Shown here piece by piece: positions 51,701-59,706 of a stretch of DNA of 64,000 nt. The position numbers and the translations under genes were made by a program. The DNA comes from BOG-931 sp963781725. Lineage in GTDB: Bacteria > Pseudomonadota > Alphaproteobacteria > Rhizobiales > Xanthobacteraceae. Every line of letters begins with the position of its first letter. Position 1 is the stretch's first letter. The notes beneath the pieces were generated by a model. It was not told where the DNA came from, did not search any database, and worked only from the letters and a program-made list of their open reading frames with translations. The DNA lies in the NCBI GenBank assembly GCA_963781725.1, contig CAWAGV010000001.1, positions 1,054,001 to 1,118,000 of the forward strand. The letters run 5' to 3'.

Positions 51701-52037
51701 TGTCGCCGGACTGGTGCTGATCCGGCAGCGGCCAGGCACGGCAAAAGGGGTCGTATTCCTGACGATCGAAGATGAAACCGGTCCCGCCAACATCATCGTC
51801 TGGCCGAAAGTCTTTGCAGGCAATCGCCGAACCGTAATGACGGCGCGTTTCCTCGCCGTGCGCGGCCGCCTGCAACGCGTGGGCCTTGTTATTCATATCG
51901 TTGCCGACAGTTTCGTCGATCTGTCCGCGCATCTGCCCTGGCTGCGCGAGGGCGGCGATCTGTTTTCGCCCAAATTCTCCGGCGGACCGCTTCCAGGCAG
52001 CGATAGCTTGCCGCTCAAGAGCCGGGATTTTCATTGA
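48750..52037 (+). CDS. dnaE2: Error-prone DNA polymerase III alpha subunit DnaE2
   Basis: The 1095-residue C-family polymerase has an N-terminal PHP domain (AELAVTTNFSFLRGVSHPQEM), the palm with GRGSAANSAVCYCLG and catalytic Asp residues in PPDIDVDFE (about residue 387), the fingers, and an OB domain near 985-1030. It performs mutagenic translesion synthesis with ImuA and ImuB under SOS control. The GTG at 48750 follows the imuB TGA directly; an ATG at 48759 is an equal alternative. No terminator is obvious after it. Confidence 0.95.
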   Translation: MAPMTGYAELAVTTNFSFLRGVSHPQEMVAQAQALGLAAIGIADRNSFAGVVRAYAEAKKRNIKLLVGTRLVTVDGFEVLTYPTDREAYGRLCRLLTSSNQRAKKVGKGECRLTFDDILSANEGQIFIVLPPPKLVDRRFGERLATLARTAPGRTFLGGVHYHRGDEPRRLAVLDELGERAGAPLVAINDVSYHAPERRPLADVVTCIREKCTIAAAGFRLTINAERHLKPPEEMARLFRKFPDAIARTIQIAGACTFSLGELKYEYPDEPVPPDKTPQQHLEDLTWAGAAERYPKDRFPYGIPADVKKRLTDELALIATLDYARYFLTVHDVVAHARKELKILCQGRGSAANSAVCYCLGITEVNPNESKLLFARFISANRNEPPDIDVDFEHERREDVIQYIYDRYGRHRAAICATVIHYRSRRAIRDVGKAMGLTEDVTAALAKTIWGHGDELPDDYIRQAGLDPANPEIRQAVALANAITGFPRHLSQHVGGFVLTRGRLDETVPIGNAAMDERTFIEWDKDDIDTLGLMKVDVLALGMLSCLRRGLDLLKTNYGRDLTLATIPQDGTEDAGKVYEMLSRANSIGVFQVESRAQMSMLPRLKPECFYDLVIEVAIVRPGPIQGDMVHPYLRRRDRIDPEHYPSPDPAEGPADELENVLKRTLGVPLFQEQAMQIAIDAAKFTPDEADGLRRAMATFRHNGTVHRFEDKFINGMVRRGYDRAFAERCFKQIEGFGEYGFPESHAASFALLVYASAWIKCHYPEVFCAAILNSQPMGFYQPAQLVRDARAHGVEVRPADVNFSDWDCTLEPTAAGRHAVRLGFRLINGLSEKEFETFVAARGNGFSSIERLATIAGVSRFTIGRLAEADAFRSLGLDRRAALWAAQRLDVIGISTARRTANTKIENPLPLLAPHLSDELFTEEPVMLPDMPLAEHVVEDYVATGLSLKAHPVRFFRNRLAALGAIHNIELGSDALPQDSTVTVAGLVLIRQRPGTAKGVVFLTIEDETGPANIIVWPKVFAGNRRTVMTARFLAVRGRLQRVGLVIHIVADSFVDLSAHLPWLREGGDLFSPKFSGGPLPGSDSLPLKSRDFH

Positions 52038-52440
52038 TCTTCGAGTGGGTACTCAAACGCCGCTATTGGCGGCCCGGCCGCGCAAATCATGGGCATGGCC
52101 AGTCCAATGAGCCGGGAACCTTCTGACTTTTAAGTACTATGCCGAGGAAGGCACGGCTTCCACCTTCAACACCGCGTCTTACAACCGTAAGAAGAATACG
52201 CGGGAGCTATGCCATTAGACATGCCAGTTGCGCGTAAGCTCGCCCCCATATATCGTTTAGGTCCTGTCAAAAGCAGAGACAGTCCCAGCGCGAGGACCGC
52301 GCGCTGATAATGGGAGCGACGAGAGGCCGCGACACCGCGTCGCTGCGGGAATTTTCGGCTTTTATTATAGTTCCTCGTCCCCGGATAAAGGGAACGAGAA
52401 GCAGAAGCAATGGCCCCAGACATGGCCGGGAGGAATTAGG
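52038..52440. other. Intergenic region between dnaE2 and tctB
   Basis: No convincing gene lies in these 403 bases. A short open stretch at 52111-52218 reads like a protein fragment (YYAEEGTASTFNTASYN) but has no start and may be a gene remnant. A hairpin (52374-52382 with 90-98, one mismatch) lies in the tctB leader, preceded by an AT-rich TTTTATTATAG that could hold a -10. Confidence 0.45.
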
Positions 52441-52938
52441 GTGGAGCCTTCCCACAGCGTTCTCCGCAACCTCGTGCGCAAGCGCGATTTCTATGCGGGC
52501 GGCTTGATGGTGTTGCTCGGCTTGGGTGTCGCGCTCAAGGGCACGACGTACCGCGCCGGCACGCTCATGCACATGGGACCCGGATTTCTGCCGACTGCGC
52601 TCGGCATCATCCTGGTTTTGATCGGCATCGCCATCGCGGCTGTTGCGCTTTCGCCGGCGGACAATGACGAGGACCAAAGCATCCTGCCGGAACATCCGCA
52701 GTGGTGGGCGTGGCTTTGCATCCTTCTAAGCCCGGTCTTTTTTATCTTCTTCGGACGCTATTTCGGGATGATCCCGGGCACTTTCATGTGCGTCTTTATC
52801 GCCGCACTTGGTGACAAGGGCGCGACGCTGCGCAGTACGATTATCCTCTCGGCCGTAGTGACCATCTTTGGCGTCGGGCTGTTCTCATACTTCCTGCAAG
52901 TGCCAATGCCGATACTCACCTGGAGAGGTGGCCTGTGA
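52441..52938 (+). CDS. tctB: Tripartite tricarboxylate transporter, small membrane subunit TctB
   Basis: The 165-residue protein has four hydrophobic segments (about residues 18-35, 46-70, 88-108 and 130-155), the size and topology of TctB. It supports the large TctA channel. It starts with GTG after GGAGGAATTAGG. Its stop overlaps the tctA start by four bases. No tctC binding-protein gene is adjacent, so a Bug protein elsewhere (for example 42918-43895 or 57383-58360) may supply ligand. Confidence 0.9.
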   Translation: MEPSHSVLRNLVRKRDFYAGGLMVLLGLGVALKGTTYRAGTLMHMGPGFLPTALGIILVLIGIAIAAVALSPADNDEDQSILPEHPQWWAWLCILLSPVFFIFFGRYFGMIPGTFMCVFIAALGDKGATLRSTIILSAVVTIFGVGLFSYFLQVPMPILTWRGGL

Positions 52939-54503
52939 TTTGGACCGCACTTCACGATCTTTGGTACGGCTTCGGCGTCGCGCTCGAACCGCACAATCTG
53001 ATGTGGTGCTTTGTCGGCGTTCTGGTCGGCAACATGGTCGGCGTGCTGCCGGGCATGGGCCCGCTCGCCACCATCTCGATCCTGCTGCCGCTGACCTTCG
53101 GCATGAAGCCGGTCGGCGCCATCCTGATGCTGGGCGGCGTCATGTACGGCGCCCAGTACGGCGGCGCGATCTGCTCGATCCTTTTGAACTTGCCATGTCA
53201 TCCGCCGCACGCGGTGACCTGCCTCGACGGCTTCCCGATGACCAAGCAAGGGCGCGGCGGTGTCGCGCTCGGCCTCACGGTTATCGCGTCATTCGTCGGC
53301 GCATCGTGGGGCATCACCGAAATGATCTTCCTGTCGCCGCTGCTGGTGAGAGCGGCGCTGCAGTTCGGTCCCGCCGAAGTGTGCTCGCTGATGCTGCTCG
53401 GCCTGTTGGCCGGTTCGACGCTGGCGCGCGGTTCGCCGCTCAAAGGCGTGGCGATGACAGTCGTGGGGCTGTTCCTCGGCTCGGTCGGCACCGACCTTGA
53501 AACCGGTTCGGAACGCTACACCTTCGGCCTGACCGAGCTCGACGACGGCATCGAACTGATCGCGCTCGCGCTCGGGCTGTTCGGCCTCGCCGAATTCATG
53601 TCGAGCGTCAATCAGGTCGCGCCGATCAACACCAAATACACCCATGTCGGCTTCAAGGACATGCGGCCGACCAAGAAGGACCTCAAGCAGGCGTTCTTCC
53701 CGATGTGGCGCGGCACGATCATCGGCAGCCTGTGTTCGCTGATCCCGGGCACCGGGCCGACCATCGCGTCGTTCGTCGCTTACGCCACGGAAAAGAAAAT
53801 CTCCAAACATCCGGAGAAGTTCGGCACCGGCCTGATCGAAGGCGTGGTCTGCCCGGAAGCCTCCACCCACTCCTCGGTGCAGGGCGACTTCATCCCGACC
53901 ATGAGCCTCGGCATCCCCGGCGACGCGGTGATGGCGCTGCTGCTCGGCGCCCTGATGATCCAGGGCATCGTGCCCGGTCCGCAGCTGATCTCCCAGCATC
54001 CCGACATCTTCTGGGGCCTCGTTGCCAGCTTCTGGATCGGCAACATCATGCTGGTGCTGCTCAACGTGCCGCTGATCGGCATCTGGGTGAAGATGCTCGC
54101 GATCCCGTACAAGTTTCTGTACCCGAGCGCGATGTTCTTCGTTTGCATCGGCGTCTATGCCGCCAACAACGACTTCTTCCAGGTTGGCGAAGTCGTAGTG
54201 ATCGGCGCACTCGGCTACGTGCTGCTGCGGCTCGGCTTCCACCCTGCCCCGATCCTGCTCGGCTTCGTGCTGGGTCCGCGGTTCGAGGAGAACTTCCGCC
54301 GTGCCATGCTGATTTCGCGCGGTGACATCACGGTGTTCGTGCAGCGCCCGATCAGCGCGGTGTTCGTCGGATTGTGCGTCCTTCTGATCGGCTCGCAGAT
54401 CTACTTCCGGCTCAAGGGCGCCAAGCCGCCGATCGAGCCGGCGCTGGATCACACGGCGACGCCGGGCACTGCGCAGCAGGTTCCGGCAACTCCCGCCGAG
54501 TAA
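52935..54503 (+). CDS. tctA: Tripartite tricarboxylate transporter, large permease TctA
   Basis: The 522-residue permease has about 12 hydrophobic segments and the TctA core: GVLVGNMVGVLPGMGPLATIS, the substrate-contact MYGAQYGGAICSILLN, and SLIPGTGPTIASFVAYATEK in the second half. TctA/TctB with a Bug protein import citrate or other carboxylates using the membrane potential. It is coupled to tctB by a four-base overlap and ends at a strong bidirectional terminator shared with convergent htpG. Confidence 0.95.
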   Translation: MIWTALHDLWYGFGVALEPHNLMWCFVGVLVGNMVGVLPGMGPLATISILLPLTFGMKPVGAILMLGGVMYGAQYGGAICSILLNLPCHPPHAVTCLDGFPMTKQGRGGVALGLTVIASFVGASWGITEMIFLSPLLVRAALQFGPAEVCSLMLLGLLAGSTLARGSPLKGVAMTVVGLFLGSVGTDLETGSERYTFGLTELDDGIELIALALGLFGLAEFMSSVNQVAPINTKYTHVGFKDMRPTKKDLKQAFFPMWRGTIIGSLCSLIPGTGPTIASFVAYATEKKISKHPEKFGTGLIEGVVCPEASTHSSVQGDFIPTMSLGIPGDAVMALLLGALMIQGIVPGPQLISQHPDIFWGLVASFWIGNIMLVLLNVPLIGIWVKMLAIPYKFLYPSAMFFVCIGVYAANNDFFQVGEVVVIGALGYVLLRLGFHPAPILLGFVLGPRFEENFRRAMLISRGDITVFVQRPISAVFVGLCVLLIGSQIYFRLKGAKPPIEPALDHTATPGTAQQVPATPAE

Positions 54504-54523
54504 ACCTTCAAGACAATCAGGCA

Positions 54524-54552
54524 AAAACGGGCGCCGTCAGGCGCCCGTTTTC
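54524..54552. terminator. Bidirectional terminator between tctA and htpG
   Basis: AAAACGGGCGCC (54524-54535) and GGCGCCCGTTTT (54540-54551) form a perfect 12-bp stem with a GTCA loop and A/T runs on both outer sides, so it can end both convergent transcripts. The htpG stop codon (54537-54539) lies inside the loop. Confidence 0.88.
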
Positions 54553-56444
54553 TTTAGTCCCCGCTCCAGCACGCGTCCAAGCCTGCCGGAGAACAGCTTC
54601 GCATCGGACGGACGCTCGCCGTCGAGCACTCTCGCCTCGTCGAACAGCAGGTGCACGGCGTCTTCCTTGAAAGCCTGCTCGCTGTCGCCGAGCGCCGCCA
54701 GCGCAACGATTGTCTCGTGGCGCGGATTAATCTCGAAAATCGGCTTTGACGCCGAGCCCAGCCTCCCTGCGCCGGCCAGGATGCGCTCGAGCGCGCGGTC
54801 GGGACCGGATTCCGGGGCAACGAGACAAACGGCACTGTCGGTCAGACGATCCGACGCGCGCACGTCGGCGACCGCGTCGCCGAGCGTCGCTTTGGCAAAG
54901 GCGAGGAAACCTTGCACCGCCGCGACAACGGGCGCTGCCGTGGCCTTGGTGTCGGTCAGCGGGATCAGTGCCAGATCGGCTGCGCCCTGCGTCACCGACT
55001 TGAACGGCTTGCCGTCAAAGTCGAGGCCGGACATGACCCAGAAGCTGTCGACCGGATCCGGCAACAGCAGAACCTCGATGCCCCGGGCGCGAAAGCCTTC
55101 GAGGTGCGGCGAGGATTGAAGCCGCGCAATATCGTCGCCGGCCAGATAATAAACCGCGATCTGGTTGGTTTTCATGTCGGCGGCATAATCCTTGAGTGTG
55201 CGCCACTTGTCGCCCGACGCGGTGGTCCTGAACCGCGCCAGCGCCAGCAGCGCGTTGCGCCGTTCGAAATCCTCGTAGAGGCCTTCCTTGAGCACCGCGC
55301 CAAACGTGTCCCAGATTTTGGCGAAGGTCTCCGGCTCCTTGTCGGCGAGCCGTTCGAGCTCCGACAGCACCCGCCCGGTGACGCCTTTGCGGATCGCGGC
55401 AAGGAGCGGACTCTGCTGAATCTTTTCGCGCGAGACGTTGAGCGGCAGGTCGGCGCTGTCCACCAGCCCGCGGACGAAGCGGAGATAGCGCGGCAGGATT
55501 TCGGCCTCGTCGGTGATGAAAACGCGTTTGACGTAAAGCTTGATGCGGCCCTTGCGATCCGGGTCGAACAGGTCGAACGGCCGCGAGCCCGGAACGAAAA
55601 GCAGCGTCGTGTAATCCTGCCGCCCTTCGGCGCGATAATGGACGGTGGCGGCCGGATCGTCGAACTGGCCGGCAATGCTGCGATAGAAGTCAGTGTAGTC
55701 GCCGGCGGCGATCTCGGACTTCGGCTTGGTCCATAGCGCCGCGCCATCGGTAATCTCGGCAGGCTCCGCGCCTGCCGTCTCGGCGATCGAGATCGGCACC
55801 GGCACGTGGCCCGATTGCGCCCGCACCAGCCGTTCGATCGTACCGCGTTCGGCGTAAGTCCTGGCGTCTTCGAGGAGGTGCAGCACGACACGGGTTCCGC
55901 GCCCCGGCGCGTCGGCAAGCGCGGCAGAGGATATTGAATATGTCCCTTGGCCGTCGGAGGACCACAGCCACGCACTATCGGCTCCAGCGCGGCGGGTCAT
56001 GACATCGACCCTGCCGGCGACCATGAAAGCTGAATAGAATCCGACGCCGAACCGGCCAATCAGCGCGGTTTCCTCGCCGGCCTTGTCGCCCGGCCCGGCC
56101 TCGATCCGGTCGAGAAATGCCTTGGTGCCGGATCGCGCAATGGTACCGAGCGATTCCGCGAGCTCCTCGCGGCTCATGCCGATGCCGTTGTCTTCGACCG
56201 TCAGACGGTGCGCCTCGCCGTCCACGGTCAAGGTGATACGCGGCTTGAATTCACCGTCCAGCAGGCCCGGTTGGGTCATCCCTTCGTAGCGCAGCCGCTC
56301 ACAGGCATCGGCGGCATTGGCGATCAGCTCGCGCAGGAATACCGACTTATCGGCATAGACCGAGTGCACCATCATGTGCAGAAGCTTGGCGACGTCAGCT
56401 TCGAATGGCCGGTTTTCCTTCGTGCTGTTATCGGCAGCAGTCAT
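54537..56444 (-). CDS. htpG: Chaperone HtpG (Hsp90)
   Basis: The 635-residue Hsp90 has the N-terminal ATPase motifs: HSVYADKSVFLRELIANAADA with the catalytic Glu, VEDNGIGMSREEL and a GRFGVGFYSAFM lid region; a central client-binding part with RKGRIKLYVKRVFITDEAE; and a C-terminal dimerisation domain. It helps fold clients under stress in the cytoplasm. GGGGAGA about five bases upstream supports the start. It stands alone, divergent from the GST gene. Confidence 0.95.
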   Translation of the reverse strand: MTAADNSTKENRPFEADVAKLLHMMVHSVYADKSVFLRELIANAADACERLRYEGMTQPGLLDGEFKPRITLTVDGEAHRLTVEDNGIGMSREELAESLGTIARSGTKAFLDRIEAGPGDKAGEETALIGRFGVGFYSAFMVAGRVDVMTRRAGADSAWLWSSDGQGTYSISSAALADAPGRGTRVVLHLLEDARTYAERGTIERLVRAQSGHVPVPISIAETAGAEPAEITDGAALWTKPKSEIAAGDYTDFYRSIAGQFDDPAATVHYRAEGRQDYTTLLFVPGSRPFDLFDPDRKGRIKLYVKRVFITDEAEILPRYLRFVRGLVDSADLPLNVSREKIQQSPLLAAIRKGVTGRVLSELERLADKEPETFAKIWDTFGAVLKEGLYEDFERRNALLALARFRTTASGDKWRTLKDYAADMKTNQIAVYYLAGDDIARLQSSPHLEGFRARGIEVLLLPDPVDSFWVMSGLDFDGKPFKSVTQGAADLALIPLTDTKATAAPVVAAVQGFLAFAKATLGDAVADVRASDRLTDSAVCLVAPESGPDRALERILAGAGRLGSASKPIFEINPRHETIVALAALGDSEQAFKEDAVHLLFDEARVLDGERPSDAKLFSGRLGRVLERGLKKTGA

Positions 56445-56577
56445 CGTCTCTCCCCAGCGGCGTCTATTGGCCCGGAGATAAGGGAATGCGATGAAGATTT
56501 AAGGCCAAAACTGCTTGCCGGAGGGCGGCGCTCCCTGTTCAATCCGGATTACAGTCAAGCAGTTTCGGAGAACACGG

Positions 56578-57366
56578 ATGCTCGAGCTTTATCACAACGT
56601 CAATTCGGTATGCGCCCAAAAAGTCCGGATCGCGCTTGCCGAAAAGGGTCAAAAGGTTACCGAGCACCTGCTGACGCTGCAGGGCGACCAGAACGATCCG
56701 GCCTATATGAAACTCAATCCCAATGGGGTCGTGCCGACGCTGGTGCACGACGGCAAGGCGATCGTCGAGTCTTCGCTGATCCTCTACTACATCGACGAAG
56801 CATTTCCGGCTCCGCCGCTGATGCCGGCGACGCCGGCCGCCCGCCACCGGGTCAGGCTCTATAACAAGCTGATCGACGAATACATGCACAACGCATGTAC
56901 GATCATGACATTCGCGACGGCTTTCCGGCCGCGCTTTCTCAAGATGAGCCGCGAAGCGTGGCTGTCGGAGATCAACAAGGCGCCGCTCAAGCGCCGCGCC
57001 GAATACAAGCGCAGCGTCATCGAGCATGGCCTTGAATCGGAATTCGTCATCGACGCACTCCACCAGCACCAGAAAATGATCGCGTGGATGGCCGACGACC
57101 TGAAACAAGGCCCCTATCTTGCCGGCGATGCCTTCAGCAATGCCGACTGCGCCGTGATCCCCTATATCCTGCGGCTCGAACTATTGAAGCTCGGCGGCAT
57201 GTGGCAGAAGGAGCCCAAGATCGTGGACTGGTGGACGCGGGTGCGCGAGCGTCCGTCGGTCAAAACCACCATCTTCGACCGCATGCAGGAGGCCGACTGG
57301 GCGCCGTTCAAAAATCTGCAGCCCGATCCGTGGCCGAAGGTGCAGGAGCTTTTGCAGGCCGCGTAG
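56578..57366 (+). CDS. Glutathione S-transferase family protein
   Basis: The 262-residue protein has a GST N-domain (LELYHNVNSVCAQKVRIALAEKG, then the glutathione-binding NPNGVVPTLVHDGKAIVES) and an all-helical C-domain with a GDAFSNADCAVIP motif near residue 195. It is longer than typical bacterial GSTs because of a larger C-domain. It probably conjugates or reduces electrophiles with glutathione; substrate unknown. GGAG about eight bases upstream selects the ATG at 56578. Confidence 0.9.
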   Translation: MLELYHNVNSVCAQKVRIALAEKGQKVTEHLLTLQGDQNDPAYMKLNPNGVVPTLVHDGKAIVESSLILYYIDEAFPAPPLMPATPAARHRVRLYNKLIDEYMHNACTIMTFATAFRPRFLKMSREAWLSEINKAPLKRRAEYKRSVIEHGLESEFVIDALHQHQKMIAWMADDLKQGPYLAGDAFSNADCAVIPYILRLELLKLGGMWQKEPKIVDWWTRVRERPSVKTTIFDRMQEADWAPFKNLQPDPWPKVQELLQAA

Positions 57367-57382
57367 GGGAAGAGCGTCTGGT

Positions 57383-58360
57383 TTAGCCCGGCTTGACGCC
57401 GGCGGCTTTCACTACTTTGGCCCATTTGTCGGTTTCTGCCGTGAGGAACATCTTGTAGTCCGCCGCAGACCCGATCATCGGCGCACCGCCCAATTCGGCA
57501 AATCGCGCTTTGGTCGCCGAGTTGCTCAGGATGGCGTCGATCTCGCCATTGAGCTTCACGACAATGTCGTCCGGCGCCTTTGACGGCACGCCGACGCCGT
57601 TGACATTGCTGGCCTCGTATCCGGCGACGAATTCGCCGATCGACGGCACATCGGGCAGCACGTCCACCCGTTTCGCCGTCGTCACGCCGAGCGCGTGCAG
57701 CCGGCCGGAGCGGACATGTTCGGTGGACGATGCGGCATTGTCGAACATCACCTGGACCTGGCCGCCAAGCATATCGGTCAGTGCGGGCCCCGCGCCGCGA
57801 TACGGTACATGCGTCAGCTCGATGCCGCTCATCATGGCGAACAATTCACCCGCCATGTGCGAGATCGTGCCGATGCCGGCCGACGCCATGTTGACCTGGC
57901 GCGGATGCGCTTTGGCGTAAGCGATGAAATCGGGAATGGTCTGGGCCGGGAATGACGGATGGACCTCCATGATGTGCGGCGCGCGGAACATGCTGGCCAC
58001 CGGCGTGATATCGCGGAGATAGATGAAGCTGAGATCCGGATAGAGCGTGGCGTTGACCGCATTGGCCGAGCCATCCAGCAACAGGGTGTAGCCGTCGGGC
58101 GCGGAATTCACCACGACCTCGGTGCCGAGGTTGCTGCCGGCGCCGCCGCGATCCTCCACGACAAGGGGCTGACCGAGCCGCTCCGACAGCCACTGCCCCA
58201 TCTGGCGCGCGATGATGTCGCTGACGCCGCCGGCCGGAAACGGCACCACAAAGCGGATCGGCCGCGACGGATAGGTTTCGGCTTTTGCCGATCGCGGAAT
58301 GATCGGCACGGCGGCGAGAGCCGCGGTTGTCAGCAAGAGGTGTCGGCGCGATAAAATCAT
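57383..58360 (-). CDS. Tripartite tricarboxylate transporter substrate-binding protein (Bug)
   Basis: The 325-residue periplasmic protein carries a Tat-like signal (SRRHLLLTTAALAAVP, ending AKA-E) and Bug motifs: FVVPFPAGGVSDIIARQM, the EDRGGAGSNLGTEVV loop and THVPYRGAGPALTDML. It binds an unknown carboxylate. CGGAG about eight bases upstream selects the start at 58360. It converges on the GST gene and lies three kb from tctBA but on the opposite strand. Its length equals the Bug at 42918-43895, but the signal type and many residues differ. Confidence 0.92.
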   Translation of the reverse strand: MILSRRHLLLTTAALAAVPIIPRSAKAETYPSRPIRFVVPFPAGGVSDIIARQMGQWLSERLGQPLVVEDRGGAGSNLGTEVVVNSAPDGYTLLLDGSANAVNATLYPDLSFIYLRDITPVASMFRAPHIMEVHPSFPAQTIPDFIAYAKAHPRQVNMASAGIGTISHMAGELFAMMSGIELTHVPYRGAGPALTDMLGGQVQVMFDNAASSTEHVRSGRLHALGVTTAKRVDVLPDVPSIGEFVAGYEASNVNGVGVPSKAPDDIVVKLNGEIDAILSNSATKARFAELGGAPMIGSAADYKMFLTAETDKWAKVVKAAGVKPG

Positions 58361-58557
58361 GGCGATGCTCCGTGAGTTCGGGCATCTCCTCCAAAGCGGC
58401 ACGCGAGCACAGGCCGGCGCATCGCTACCCTTGATTGTCGAAAACCCTTGGCCATCAGCAGCGATCGAACAACGCTACAGCAAGGCCCGTGCCAGGTCGA
58501 GAATAGCGCTGCCCGAAGCTGTTGACGGTCCATCGCATGTTCGGTCAAGGTCGGCCG

Positions 58558-59706
58558 ATGAATACGCCCCTGCTGCTGACGCCGATCGCTTTGCGCGGCC
58601 TCACCGCGCGAAACCGCATCGTCGTTTCGCCGATGTCCCAATATGCCGCCGTGGATGGCGCGCCGACCGATTGGCACCTGGTTCATCTCGGCAAGTTCGC
58701 CATGGGCGGCGCCGGCATCGTCTTCGTCGAGGAGACGACGGTCGAAGAGCGCGCCCGCAAGACCTACCATTGTCCCGGCATCTATACCGACGCGCAGGTC
58801 AAAGCGTGGCTGCGCATCACCGATTTTCTCCGCGGCCAGGGAGCGTTGAGCGCCATTCAACTCGGTCACGCCGGCCGCAAGGTGGCGACCAAGGCGCCAT
58901 GGGAAGGCTTCGCGCCGCTTTCCGAAGCGGATGCCAGGCGCGGCGAGCCGCCTTGGCAGGGCGTTGCGCCAAGCCCGATCCCGTTCAAAGCCGGGGCCAT
59001 GGTGCCGCGCGAGATGGATCGTGACGACATCAAACAGGTCGTCGCCAGTCACGTCGAAGCGGCCAAACGTTCGCTCGATGCCGGGTTCGACATTTGCGAG
59101 ATCCACGGCGCCCACGGCTACATCATCCAGCAATTCCTGTCGCCGATAACCAACAAGCGGCAGGACGGCTATGGCGGCGATCTGCAGGGCCGCATGCGTT
59201 TCGCGTTGGAGCTGATCGAAGCGGTGCGCGAAAGCTGGCCGAAGGACCGGCCGCTGTTCTTTCGCGCATCCTGCGTGGACGGCAAAGGCGGCGCCTGGGA
59301 GCTCGAGGACACGATCGCGCTGGCGAAGGAACTGAAGCGGCGTGGGGTCGACGTGATCGATTGTTCGTCGGGCGGCATCGAAGGACCCCTGACGCTCTCG
59401 GTGGTGCCTCGCGTGCCCGGCTATCATGTGCCGTTCGCCGAGCGCATCCGCCGCGAGGCGGATATTCCGACCATGGCGGTCGGGCTGATCACCGACCCCA
59501 GGCAGGCGGAAGGCTATCTTCAGGACGGCCGCTGCGACCTGATCGCACTGGCGCGCGAGATGATGTGGGATCCGAACTGGCCGGTGCACGCGGCGCAGGC
59601 GCTCGGCGGCGCCGATCCGCTGGCTTTGTTGCCGCCGTCCTATGCGTGGTGGTTGCGGCGGCGCGATGAAACCCGCAAGCTGTCGGCGACCGGTGCTAGC
59701 GACTGA
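58558..59706 (+). CDS. NADH:flavin oxidoreductase, Old Yellow Enzyme family
   Basis: The 382-residue FMN ene-reductase shares the fold of the paralogue at 25305-26405: IQLGHAGRK, HGAHGYIIQQF with the His pair shifted to H-G-A-H, ITNKRQDGYGGD, and a C-terminal ALAREMMWDP. The flavin-tuning Cys of the YqjM class is Ser here (SPMSQYA), so redox potential and substrate range may differ. The start at 58558 has AAGG nearby. It converges on the deaminase-type amidohydrolase with an 11-base overlap. Confidence 0.9.
   Translation: MNTPLLLTPIALRGLTARNRIVVSPMSQYAAVDGAPTDWHLVHLGKFAMGGAGIVFVEETTVEERARKTYHCPGIYTDAQVKAWLRITDFLRGQGALSAIQLGHAGRKVATKAPWEGFAPLSEADARRGEPPWQGVAPSPIPFKAGAMVPREMDRDDIKQVVASHVEAAKRSLDAGFDICEIHGAHGYIIQQFLSPITNKRQDGYGGDLQGRMRFALELIEAVRESWPKDRPLFFRASCVDGKGGAWELEDTIALAKELKRRGVDVIDCSSGGIEGPLTLSVVPRVPGYHVPFAERIRREADIPTMAVGLITDPRQAEGYLQDGRCDLIALAREMMWDPNWPVHAAQALGGADPLALLPPSYAWWLRRRDETRKLSATGASD

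Noticed and set aside
52111..52218. Possible gene remnant YYAEEGTASTFN...
   Set aside because: It has no start, is under 40 codons and has no recognised family; chance or an ancient remnant cannot be told apart.
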